A stretch of DNA of 5,577 nt from Alphaproteobacteria bacterium (lineage in GTDB: Bacteria; Pseudomonadota; Alphaproteobacteria; Rickettsiales; UBA3002): NCBI GenBank assembly GCA_021732545.1, contig JAKFUW010000170.1, positions 1 to 5,577 on the forward strand, read 5' to 3'. A model generated the notes under the pieces. It was not told the DNA's origin and ran no database searches. It saw only the letters and a program-made list of their open reading frames with translations. The translations under genes and the position numbers were made by a program. How positions within the stretch are numbered: position 1 is the first letter of the stretch; every line of letters starts with the position of its first letter. Positions 1-5,577 of this stretch are shown here, piece by piece.

Positions 1-641
1 TATGGATATTCAGCAAAAATACGCGCAGCAAGCCAAAATACAATCACCGCCAAACCGACATTAAAGCCAAGCAACATGCCCGTTGCCTGATAGGTGTCGC
101 TGAGTAAATAGGAAATGCCCACGGCAATACCAAGGCCAATTAAAAACGCCCATGTTACGGCGACATAATCTTTAAGTGCAGTCAAAAATACACCCAGCAA
201 CCACACCGAACCAATCAGGAACATGTTGGCAAATCCCGCCAGTTTCAAACCAATCGGCATCTCGAATACGAAACCATAAAAGAAGATCGCCACCGGCAAT
301 TGCAGCGCATAGGTAATGAGCAAGCTTTGCAACATCACCGCAGGCGTTGCCGTCACATCTTTCACGTGAATTTGATCGGCCAGATAGCGCGTCATCACCA
401 GAAAGATTGGTGCAGACATCACCAATGAAAAGGAGAAATTATAAATGATAATGCCACGGAAATTGAGCAGCTCCATACTATCGGCCGAAGCACCATAGGT
501 CAGCGTAATCATCGCCAGCGCAATCACCGTAAACAACCACGGCCCTGCGGTGGCAAAAGTCGAGTGCAACAACGCTCCGACAATCCCCAAAATGTCATCT
601 TTTTTCGCGAGACGATTCAGCTCAAAACCAATACCAGCCAT
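1..641 (-). CDS. pelG: PelG, Pel polysaccharide inner-membrane transporter (partial, N-terminal 213 residues)
   Basis: The frame opens at an ATG at 641-639 and stays open to the window edge, so the C-terminal half and stop are missing. The translation begins MAGIGFELNRLAKKDD, matching the conserved PelG N-terminus (MAGIGFEL followed by a short basic stretch, then a hydrophobic segment containing a GPW motif, here residues 33-35). Hydrophobic segments are visible at roughly residues 18-48, 62-84, 101-126, 132-154, 161-180 and 188-208, consistent with a polytopic protein of the polysaccharide-transporter/flippase type. P. aeruginosa PelG is about 456 residues with around 12 helices, so a little under half is seen. 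By family knowledge PelG works with PelD, PelE and PelF in the inner membrane and is thought to move the growing polymer to the periplasm. It follows pelF after 13 bases and its Shine-Dalgarno overlaps the pelF stop, so co-translation is likely. Identity is confident; the transport mechanism is inferred from the family. Confidence 0.95.
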   Translation of the reverse strand, partial: MAGIGFELNRLAKKDDILGIVGALLHSTFATAGPWLFTVIALAMITLTYGASADSMELLNFRGIIIYNFSFSLVMSAPIFLVMTRYLADQIHVKDVTATPAVMLQSLLITYALQLPVAIFFYGFVFEMPIGLKLAGFANMFLIGSVWLLGVFLTALKDYVAVTWAFLIGLGIAVGISYLLSDTYQATGMLLGFNVGLAVIVFWLAARIFAEYP

Positions 642-650
642 GATGTGTTA

Positions 651-657
651 TCCCTTA
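651..657 (-). promoter_or_regulatory. Shine-Dalgarno of pelG fused to the pelF stop codon
   Basis: On the minus strand the heptamer TAAGGGA starts with the TAA stop of pelF (657-655) and contains the purine-rich AGGGA, which lies 9 bases before the pelG ATG at 641-639. Ribosomes ending pelF therefore stop on top of the pelG ribosome binding site, which suggests translational coupling. It also supports the chosen pelG start, because no better-placed start lies nearby. Confidence 0.75.
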
Positions 658-2136
658 TTTTCCGACGTAAGTTGCGTAAAGATTGCGGTAGAGCGCATGT
701 TGCGCGGTTTGATCATAGAATAATTTAATCCGCGCGCGTGCCGCTTCGGAACAACGCTGATGCAAATCACGATCCGATAACAATGTATAAATCGCCTCAG
801 CGGTTGCCGCAGGGTTAGCCAGCGGAGTGACGAATCCGGCTTGTCCCAAACGTGGCGCTTCGTCTTCAGTGCCCTCGATCAATTCGCGGCAGGCACCCAC
901 ATCGGTGGCAACCAGTGGCACACCACACGCACCTGCTTCCAACATCACCAGCGGTTGCGCTTCGCTTAAACTAGTCAAAACCAACACGTCGATATGGTTC
1001 AAATAATCATCGACATTGGCGCGACCCGTGAACAAGACATTGTCGCGCAAGCCCAACATTTGCACCATGCTTTTGCATTCTTCGTAATAAGTAGCGTCTT
1101 CATCGGTTGGGCCAATGATATAGGCCTTAATTTCGGGTGCATATTGCTTGAGCAATCCTACGGCGCGAATGTAGGTTTTCACATCTTTAATTGGCACCAC
1201 GCGACCAATGAACGCGATGGTAGGAATTCCGGTTTGGCGGCGTGTAATCGTTGCAAAGCGCTTGAGATCAACCCCGTTTGGTATGATGCTCATTTTAATG
1301 GGATCCGCGCCATCTTCCAGTTGGTGAACCTGATTACCTTTGAACAGCGTAATGATATTATCGCAGGCCTGATAACATACATGCGAGAAATTGTTGATGG
1401 AATCGATCCACAAATCGCGCAAATCGCGGCGCGGTTTATCAACGGTGAGCGCCTTGGATGCGGTGGCTTCCAACCAATCTGCCGACACCACCTCGATGCG
1501 GCGTTCGTTGGTATAAATACCATGTTCGGTAACCATCGCGGGCTTGCCCGTTTCAATTTTAGCGCGTGCCGCCATCAATCCTGCATAGCCGGTGCTCAGC
1601 GCATGATAAATATCGGCGCTTGGCAGATCGGCCAGCAACACCGAATAAATGCCCCCTGCAATCGCGCGATAGGACCAGAAATAATCGAGGAAAGAATGAT
1701 CATCAAACGCGTTTTCATAGAGCTCAATCAATTGCTCCCATGCCTCTTCACGATCAAGCAACACATGCTGACCCAGCTTCACGTTAGTTGCTTTAAAGGT
1801 ATCGACAATGCGTTTGAGTTCAGAAAGTTCCAACGGCTCCTCGCCGGTGATGCTGGCAAGTGGCTCGCGCAGTGCCTGGTGAATGCGGTGCGCAACCATT
1901 GGCGGGCACGTACCGCCTTCTGGCAAATCCGCCAGACGAATCGTGGTGAGGCTTACCACATTGTGTGGCAACTGATATTTGAGCTCCAGCTCGGCATCAA
2001 ATGGTACAATCGCACACAAGTGAAATGTCAGATGGCTTTGCTCTTGAATCAATTCATGCGACCAATTCGATACGCCACCCGTTACAAACGGATAGGTGCC
2101 TTCCAGAATCAAACAAACATCGGCGTGTTTACGCAT
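655..2136 (-). CDS. pelF: PelF, GT4-family glycosyltransferase of Pel polysaccharide synthesis
   Basis: The 493-residue product is close to P. aeruginosa PelF (about 507). The N-terminal Rossmann lobe carries the PelF-type signature LEGTYPFVTGGVSNW (residues 11-25), including the glycine-rich donor loop. TEHGIYTNER follows at 203-212 (acceptor-lobe HG motif). The C-terminal lobe has IPNGVD at 285-290, the phosphate-contacting GRVVPIKD at 311-318 (R312 and K317), and an intact GT4 E-x7-E motif with E392 and E400 in SEAQPLVMLEAGACGVP. There is no signal peptide or membrane helix, so it is cytosolic and presumably recruited to the membrane by PelD, PelE and PelG. Family knowledge: PelF uses a UDP-activated sugar and is the only glycosyltransferase of the pathway, making a GalNAc/GlcNAc-type polymer; the exact donor here is not readable from sequence. 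The start at 2136 is set by an AAGGAG 8 bases upstream. All catalytic motifs look intact, so the enzyme should be active. Confidence 0.97.
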   Translation of the reverse strand: MRKHADVCLILEGTYPFVTGGVSNWSHELIQEQSHLTFHLCAIVPFDAELELKYQLPHNVVSLTTIRLADLPEGGTCPPMVAHRIHQALREPLASITGEEPLELSELKRIVDTFKATNVKLGQHVLLDREEAWEQLIELYENAFDDHSFLDYFWSYRAIAGGIYSVLLADLPSADIYHALSTGYAGLMAARAKIETGKPAMVTEHGIYTNERRIEVVSADWLEATASKALTVDKPRRDLRDLWIDSINNFSHVCYQACDNIITLFKGNQVHQLEDGADPIKMSIIPNGVDLKRFATITRRQTGIPTIAFIGRVVPIKDVKTYIRAVGLLKQYAPEIKAYIIGPTDEDATYYEECKSMVQMLGLRDNVLFTGRANVDDYLNHIDVLVLTSLSEAQPLVMLEAGACGVPLVATDVGACRELIEGTEDEAPRLGQAGFVTPLANPAATAEAIYTLLSDRDLHQRCSEAARARIKLFYDQTAQHALYRNLYATYVGK

Positions 2137-2144
2137 CGAATTAG

Positions 2145-2150
2145 CTCCTT
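2145..2150 (-). promoter_or_regulatory. Strong Shine-Dalgarno of pelF
   Basis: AAGGAG on the minus strand lies 8 bases before the pelF ATG (2136-2134) and is the best ribosome binding site in the window. It overlaps the TAA (2151-2149) that ends the possible 27-codon frame upstream. A strong independent site fits with pelF being the gene separated from its upstream neighbour by the longest spacer. Confidence 0.75.
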
Positions 2151-2232
2151 ATTTTTTCTGTATTCGCTCCGCTTTTTTTGAGGTTTGCTCTGTGCTTTTT
2201 TGAATTCGCTCCGCGCTAGCGCGACCGCTCAT
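2149..2232 (-). CDS. Possible 27-codon small ORF made of 7-residue repeats, in the pelE-pelF spacer
   Basis: I do not recognise this frame and its status as a gene is uncertain. It runs ATG (2232-2230) to TAA (2151-2149) and starts MSGRAS. Three heptapeptide units follow: AERIQKS, TEQTSKK and AERIQKK (codons 7-13, 14-20, 21-27). The product would be very basic and polar, with Lys, Glu, Gln and Ser/Thr dominating, and has no membrane segment or signal peptide. For coding: units 1 and 3 differ at two third positions (ATT/ATA, CAA/CAG) that are both synonymous, and the stop is fused to the pelF Shine-Dalgarno in the same way as at the pelF-pelG junction. Against coding: there is no good ribosome binding site before the ATG, and the 21-base period is in frame simply because 21 is a multiple of three. 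It could equally be a leader frame coupling pelE to pelF translation, or a non-coding repeat. Confidence 0.25.
   Translation of the reverse strand: MSGRASAERIQKSTEQTSKKAERIQKK
2152..2214 (-). repeat. Three tandem 21-base repeats upstream of pelF
   Basis: Three adjacent 21-base units occupy 2194-2214, 2173-2193 and 2152-2172. On the transcribed strand each has a GAG core near its start and an A-rich tail. The first and third share the opening GCGGAGCGAAT and differ at few positions; the middle unit is more diverged (ACAGAGCAAAC...). The array ends directly at the pelF Shine-Dalgarno. It forms the larger part of the possible small ORF. Confidence 0.7.
2212..2223. repeat. Perfect 12-base palindrome CGCGCTAGCGCG
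   Basis: The sequence CGCGCTAGCGCG reads the same on both strands and sits at the junction between the 20-base and 21-base repeat families in the pelE-pelF spacer. The symmetry does not extend to the bases directly flanking it. As RNA it would leave almost no loop, so a DNA-level site or chance are more likely than a terminator, and no T-run follows on the minus strand. Confidence 0.5.
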
Positions 2233-2280
2233 TCTAATACACAACCACTCACTCAAAACCGCAACCGCTCATACTGTTAT
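2221..2280 (-). repeat. Three degenerate 20-base repeats at the end of pelE
   Basis: Units at 2221-2240, 2241-2260 and 2261-2280 align without gaps. On the plus strand they start GCGACCGCTC, ACAACCACTC and GCAACCGCTC. Units 1 and 3 match at 15 of 20 positions and units 1 and 2 at 13 of 20. The last unit overlaps the pelE stop codon (2279-2277). On the transcribed strand two of the units give ATGAGCGGT, 40 bases apart; the one nearer pelF supplies the start of the possible small ORF, while the other opens a frame of only seven codons. Confidence 0.6.
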
Positions 2281-3395
2281 GCTCTTGCCCACAACCCAAC
2301 GGATTCACGAACTTCCGTCGGTAAGGACTCATTATCAATCACGCTACGGCCATATTCACGCGCCACACGGCGCAGCTCGTTATAATCACCCTGGCGATAC
2401 AAACATTCGATGTACCACAAGATCATGGTTTTCATTTTCCATCCACGATCCAGCGCGTGACGGAACCATTCAGCGGCTTCATCCCACTTTTGGCTGCGGA
2501 ATAATAAGCGGCCAATCGCCGCCCACGCTTGCGTACTGTTTGGATCATATTGCAAATAGGACTTATAGGTTTCAATGGCTTTTTCGCGGTTGAGCAATTC
2601 ACGCTCGGCATCCAACATACCGGTATAGGCATAATCATCATAAAATTTCGCCATGGCAAATTGCAGGTGCAAATTATTAGGCTCTTTCACTTTAGCGCGC
2701 TCAATTTTTTCAAGCTGTGTCATAAAATGCGATTCAATCTTGGCAACTGAAGTGGCCGCTTGCACACGAATCGCGTTGCTAGGATCGCGCAGCGCAAGGT
2801 GAAAAGCGGGAGCCAGACGCGGATGGAATTTCATGGTCATTTTGCTAAGTGCGCGGCGCTTTTGTTCTTCCGAACCCAACTGCATCACATCGATGAATGG
2901 CATCACACCATAGGACGTTGGATTTTCATCAATGCCCACAACAATGTTATTAAACACATCCTCAGAATCAGTCGTGGTATCGGCTGGAAAAATCAGCGAA
3001 AACCACTCTTTGAAGCTCAATGCTTTCTGGCGGAAAATACTATACATCACCAAACTGAAAAGCGAACCTGCGGCACCAAAAACTCCAGTAACAGCGCTTG
3101 TTGCCGCTAGCAGCGCGATGAACGGAACATCCATCCCCGCTTTATATTGGCCGTAAGCCCACATACACGTTACACCCGCCACCACAATGTGTGCAAGAAT
3201 AGGGATACCCACCCAAATTTCCGTATAGACCGCCAAATATAAAATGGCGGCATGCAACACCGTGAGCACAAGTGCTGCGGCCACAAACATCCCTGTGTTT
3301 GGGCTGGCACGATCGGCCATCTGCGAATCGTGAATATCTTCAGGGCGAAGAACATCCTCGACAATCTGATCATAATCCAGATGTAGCTGTTTCAT
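2277..3395 (-). CDS. pelE: PelE-like membrane-anchored TPR protein of the Pel synthase
   Basis: The 372-residue product has an acidic cytosolic N-terminus (1-33), then hydrophobic segments at about 36-57, 60-80 and 90-121, then a long soluble C-terminal region. Residues 165-222 look like a short helical-repeat (HEAT-like) unit, with SEEQKRRALSKM and PSNAIRVQAATSVAKIE. From about 238 onward there are TPR-like repeats: NLHLQFAMAKFYDD, then a clear unit at 288-319 (AWAAIGRLLFRSQKWDEAAEW), then a diverged one at 322-350. This arrangement, and the position between pelD and pelF, match PelE, which in P. aeruginosa binds PelD and helps assemble the inner-membrane synthase. It is somewhat longer than P. 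aeruginosa PelE (about 330). The ATG at 3395-3393 overlaps the pelD stop by one base (TAATG), with a GAGG 7 bases upstream (3406-3403) inside pelD, so translation is probably coupled. The family call rests on architecture and context more than on sequence motifs. Confidence 0.85.
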   Translation of the reverse strand: MKQLHLDYDQIVEDVLRPEDIHDSQMADRASPNTGMFVAAALVLTVLHAAILYLAVYTEIWVGIPILAHIVVAGVTCMWAYGQYKAGMDVPFIALLAATSAVTGVFGAAGSLFSLVMYSIFRQKALSFKEWFSLIFPADTTTDSEDVFNNIVVGIDENPTSYGVMPFIDVMQLGSEEQKRRALSKMTMKFHPRLAPAFHLALRDPSNAIRVQAATSVAKIESHFMTQLEKIERAKVKEPNNLHLQFAMAKFYDDYAYTGMLDAERELLNREKAIETYKSYLQYDPNSTQAWAAIGRLLFRSQKWDEAAEWFRHALDRGWKMKTMILWYIECLYRQGDYNELRRVAREYGRSVIDNESLPTEVRESVGLWARA

Positions 3396-4726
3396 TACGC
3401 GGCCTCGTGAATAGCTTGTACGATGTAAGAGAAGTTTGAATCACCGTGCTGACGCAACTGCTTATCCAAATCTTTAGCAATTTTATCACGCACAATGTTG
3501 GCGCCTTGCTTCGAGGTTGCGGGTAGCAGAATCGAATATTCTTCACCTGTGGTTTGATATTCAAATGCCAAATCGATGCTGCGAAGTGCATTTTTCACCG
3601 ATGTTGAAAGTTGACGCGCCACAATCAAACGATCTGATTCGTTGAGTTTATTTGCGTTATTCAAACGCACCACCACCATGCTCAGATCGAAGCCAACGCG
3701 TTTGGCAAGGCTTCCCAAATAATCGCTTTGGCGTTTGAAGAAGTTATAGGTCATCAGATTATGCTCAGGGTTAATTACGCTGTCTTGCTTGACCGCTTGA
3801 TAGTTTTGAGCATTTTTAAGCGATGTTCCAACCCAATCACACAGGGCCTTAAACGTCTCAATCGTGTTGAGATTCATGTTCACAAAATCCATCATCTCTA
3901 CTTTGAGCATCCCAATCATTTGGCCGCTTTCCGCATCCGTAATGGGGCCTGCCAACATGCCTTGGCGATCCAGCTGAACTTCCTGATCTTGGTTTGCGGC
4001 GCAAATAGTTTTCTGTTGCCCAATCACCGCTTGATAAAGCGGGCTATAAGAATCAAATTCTTGTGCGTAATGATCGCTCTGGTTCCAACCATGCAAAATG
4101 GTCGCACTTAGTTTATTATCCGAAAGCGTAAAGACCGAGAATTTTCTAGGATTCAAAATGGCGGCAACCAATTCTTCAACACCGCTTAGCACATCTTTAG
4201 GGTTCAGCGTTTCAATCGCTTTGGCAGCTTTATAGGCTTGCACCGATGATGTTAAACGTCCCGCAATTTGTGTTTCCAAATCTTCTTTTCGGGTTTTCAC
4301 AAAGTTGTAAGACTTGGTAATGGTGTCCTCGCGCTCACGCGATTCGGTCAGATCCGTATCCAAACGCACCACTTTGCGCAAATGGCGCTCGGTGAACACA
4401 CCCGCTGCCAAACCAAATGCCGCCCACAAAATGGGGTTAAGCAAAATTTCATAATAATGGGTGAACACATCCACATCTTCAGCGCGATCAGGCCATCCGC
4501 CCATCACATACACGACCGAACACGCAAACGCTGCCATCAGCGCTTCGTTCGCGCCATATTGCGCCGCAATCAAAATCACAATCACCCAAAATGGATGCGG
4601 ATTCACATCCCAGAACATATTTCCATGGGCAAAAACCTGATCGATCACGACCAATAAAACCAGTCCTAAGAGAATCTCGATCAATGCTGAAAATCTCAGA
4701 CCAAAAACATTTCGTTGTGTGCTCAT
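3395..4726 (-). CDS. pelD: PelD, c-di-GMP receptor of the Pel synthase (GAF plus degenerate GGDEF)
   Basis: The 443-residue product (P. aeruginosa PelD is about 455) has four hydrophobic segments at about 12-34, 46-60, 62-78 and 92-112. A charged, probably coiled-coil linker (113-157), a GAF-like domain (about 160-310) and a C-terminal GGDEF-like domain (about 318-443) follow. The GGDEF domain is degenerate: the usual DxLTGLxNR region reads DSVINPEHN, the metal-binding DxDxFK region reads RLNNAN (354-359), and the signature is TGEEY (393-397). It is therefore unlikely to make c-di-GMP. It does keep an RxxD inhibitory-site motif, RSID (R382, D385), just upstream of the signature; R413 could be the second arginine. 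In P. aeruginosa the equivalent RxxD binds c-di-GMP and switches on Pel production post-translationally. The start at 4726 is supported by AAGGAAG at 4740-4734. It lies 15 bases after pelB and overlaps pelE by one base. Confidence 0.95.
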   Translation of the reverse strand: MSTQRNVFGLRFSALIEILLGLVLLVVIDQVFAHGNMFWDVNPHPFWVIVILIAAQYGANEALMAAFACSVVYVMGGWPDRAEDVDVFTHYYEILLNPILWAAFGLAAGVFTERHLRKVVRLDTDLTESREREDTITKSYNFVKTRKEDLETQIAGRLTSSVQAYKAAKAIETLNPKDVLSGVEELVAAILNPRKFSVFTLSDNKLSATILHGWNQSDHYAQEFDSYSPLYQAVIGQQKTICAANQDQEVQLDRQGMLAGPITDAESGQMIGMLKVEMMDFVNMNLNTIETFKALCDWVGTSLKNAQNYQAVKQDSVINPEHNLMTYNFFKRQSDYLGSLAKRVGFDLSMVVVRLNNANKLNESDRLIVARQLSTSVKNALRSIDLAFEYQTTGEEYSILLPATSKQGANIVRDKIAKDLDKQLRQHGDSNFSYIVQAIHEAA

Positions 4727-4733
4727 GTGACGT

Positions 4734-4740
4734 CTTCCTT
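4734..4740 (-). promoter_or_regulatory. Shine-Dalgarno of pelD next to tandem pelB stop codons
   Basis: AAGGAAG on the minus strand lies 7 bases before the pelD ATG (4726-4724). The pelB stop TAA (4744-4742) is followed at once by a second in-frame TAA (4741-4739) whose last two bases begin the Shine-Dalgarno, giving TAATAAGGAAG. This suggests coupling of pelD translation to the end of pelB. Confidence 0.7.
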
Positions 4741-4741
4741 A

Positions 4742-5577
4742 TTAAAATTTATATTTCAAATGACCGCCAACGGTCGTGGCATTCTGGTTGGTATCACGTG
4801 TTTCCAGACCGTAGCGTGCACGCACTTGTGCTTCCACATCTTCTCCTAAATCCTGTGTGATATTTCCTTCCACTTGTGGCCCATGATCGCCCAAACGATC
4901 CACCGCATAACCCGCCACCAGATTGGCTTTGGTGCTATCGGTAATGGGTTGCGAAATAATACCGGAAAGGAAATGAATCTCGCGTGAATTGACAGGCAGT
5001 GGGCTGTATCTATCGCCATTACCAAGTGGGCGATAATTTTTATCAATCACATATTCACCGTCAAAGCCATAACCCACGCCAAGATACGGGTTTTGCGGGC
5101 GAATTTGCTGCACCACATTGGCGCGCACCAGTGCGGTCGTTGCCACATCATCATCAATTTCAATGTTGTAACGGTTAGCCGAAACTTCCGCTGATATCGT
5201 GGTTTCGGGCGTGATGTTGCCGACATGTTTGATACCCACACGATCACGCGTGGTTTGTTCGGCTACCGCTTCTACAAAATCCCAATAAGGACGCTTATAT
5301 TCAACCAATGCTTCACTGCGGCCCAGCGGATTATTGAAAGCATAATAGACACCAGCACCCGCCGTATCGTTGTTAGCAAACACCGAACCTTGCAGACGGT
5401 CACCATTATTTAAATAATAGGCACCGAACACTTCACCGCGCTGCCTTGAATAATCGTAATCGCCAATTTGACCATCGAATCCACGGCGGGTTCCCGCTGT
5501 TTCCAATTCATCATTTTGAACATTAATACCAACTTCAAAACGGTTAGTCACTTTAGCGGACCCACTGATACTGGTGA
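4742..5577 (-). CDS. pelB: PelB-like outer-membrane export porin (partial, C-terminal 277 residues)
   Basis: The frame enters from the right window edge and ends at TAA 4744-4742; only the C-terminal 277 residues are visible. An in-frame GTG at 5551-5549 is not a real start, because the frame continues upstream with the same character (TSISGSAK before VTNRFEVG). The fragment shows repeated amphipathic beta-strands of alternating polar and hydrophobic residues with short Gly/Asn/Asp turns, for example GEVFGAYYL, RLQGSVFAN, GVYYAFN, ALVEYKRPYW, VGIKHVG and TISAEVSANRYNIEI. It ends in a strand closing with phenylalanine (GGHLKYKF), typical of proteins inserted by the BAM machinery. A YSPL segment (visible residues 190-193) resembles the YxP elements of exopolysaccharide porins such as PgaA and BcsC. 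P. aeruginosa PelB is about 1,190 residues: a membrane anchor, many TPRs and a C-terminal 16-stranded barrel. The position directly before pelD makes PelB the best call; sequence alone shows an outer-membrane barrel. Confidence 0.8.
   Translation of the reverse strand, partial: TSISGSAKVTNRFEVGINVQNDELETAGTRRGFDGQIGDYDYSRQRGEVFGAYYLNNGDRLQGSVFANNDTAGAGVYYAFNNPLGRSEALVEYKRPYWDFVEAVAEQTTRDRVGIKHVGNITPETTISAEVSANRYNIEIDDDVATTALVRANVVQQIRPQNPYLGVGYGFDGEYVIDKNYRPLGNGDRYSPLPVNSREIHFLSGIISQPITDSTKANLVAGYAVDRLGDHGPQVEGNITQDLGEDVEAQVRARYGLETRDTNQNATTVGGHLKYKF

Noticed and set aside
994..2181. A 395-codon plus-strand open frame antisense to pelF
   Set aside because: It lies almost wholly opposite pelF, whose product has complete glycosyltransferase motifs and the right length. 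The antisense translation is rich in Cys, His, Ile and Asn with no recognisable domain, as expected of a shadow frame.
2194..2232. A rho-independent terminator after pelE built on the CGCGCTAGCGCG palindrome
   Set aside because: The palindrome leaves no room for a normal loop and no T-run follows it on the minus strand; the runs downstream there are A-runs.
2230..2275. A promoter for pelF in the spacer (TTGCGG, 19 bases, TATTAG on the minus strand)
   Set aside because: Only 3 of 6 and 4 of 6 matches to the sigma-70 boxes with poor spacing, inside repeats that would produce such matches by chance.
2152..2280. A CRISPR array in the pelE-pelF spacer
   Set aside because: The repeats are degenerate, only 20-21 bases in total period, and adjacent, leaving no unique spacers of CRISPR size.
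2760..3110. Plus-strand open frames of 67-129 codons opposite pelE and pelD (also at 3728-4111 and 4268-4657)
   Set aside because: All are antisense to well-supported genes, have no recognisable protein features, and show no clear ribosome binding sites.
4742..5551. The PelB-like fragment as a complete 269-residue gene starting at GTG 5551
   Set aside because: The frame is open through the window edge with continuous beta-strand-like sequence, there is no signal peptide after the GTG, and no Shine-Dalgarno precedes it. It is the end of a longer gene.

Overview
The window is an internal piece of a Pel exopolysaccharide biosynthesis operon. Every supported gene is on the minus strand, so transcription runs from high to low coordinates: 3' end of a pelB-like outer-membrane porin gene (cut by the right edge), pelD, a pelE-like gene, pelF, then the first 213 codons of pelG (cut by the left edge). 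The host is a Gram-negative bacterium, since the cluster includes a C-terminal beta-barrel. Base composition is moderate (mid-40s % G+C by eye) and codon use looks uniform across the genes. A proteobacterium is most likely, but the lineage cannot be fixed from this sequence.

Layout, in transcription order. 5577-4742: C-terminal 277 residues of the PelB-like export porin. 4726-3395: PelD, the c-di-GMP receptor, with four membrane helices, a GAF-like domain and a degenerate GGDEF domain that keeps an RxxD inhibitory-site motif. 3395-2277: PelE-like protein with hydrophobic N-terminal helices and C-terminal TPR repeats; its start codon overlaps the pelD stop (TAATG). 2276-2137: a 140-base gap, the only real spacer here. 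It holds a phased repeat array and a possible 27-codon reading frame made largely of 7-codon repeats. 2136-655: PelF, a cytosolic GT4-family glycosyltransferase. 641-1: N-terminal half of the multi-spanning membrane protein PelG.

By knowledge of the Pseudomonas aeruginosa system, PelD, PelE, PelF and PelG form the inner-membrane synthase. PelF polymerises sugar from a UDP-sugar donor, PelG carries the chain across the membrane, and PelD licenses the process when c-di-GMP binds its I-site. PelB exports the polymer through the outer membrane. pelA, pelC and the rest of pelB are not in the window. Notably, no pelC lies between pelB and pelD, where P. aeruginosa has it. No operon promoter or terminator is visible.

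The most unusual part is the pelE-pelF spacer. On the transcribed strand a GAGCG-like motif recurs six times at 19-21 base spacing, and the last half reads as a small open frame whose stop codon is fused to the pelF Shine-Dalgarno, as happens at two other junctions of this operon.
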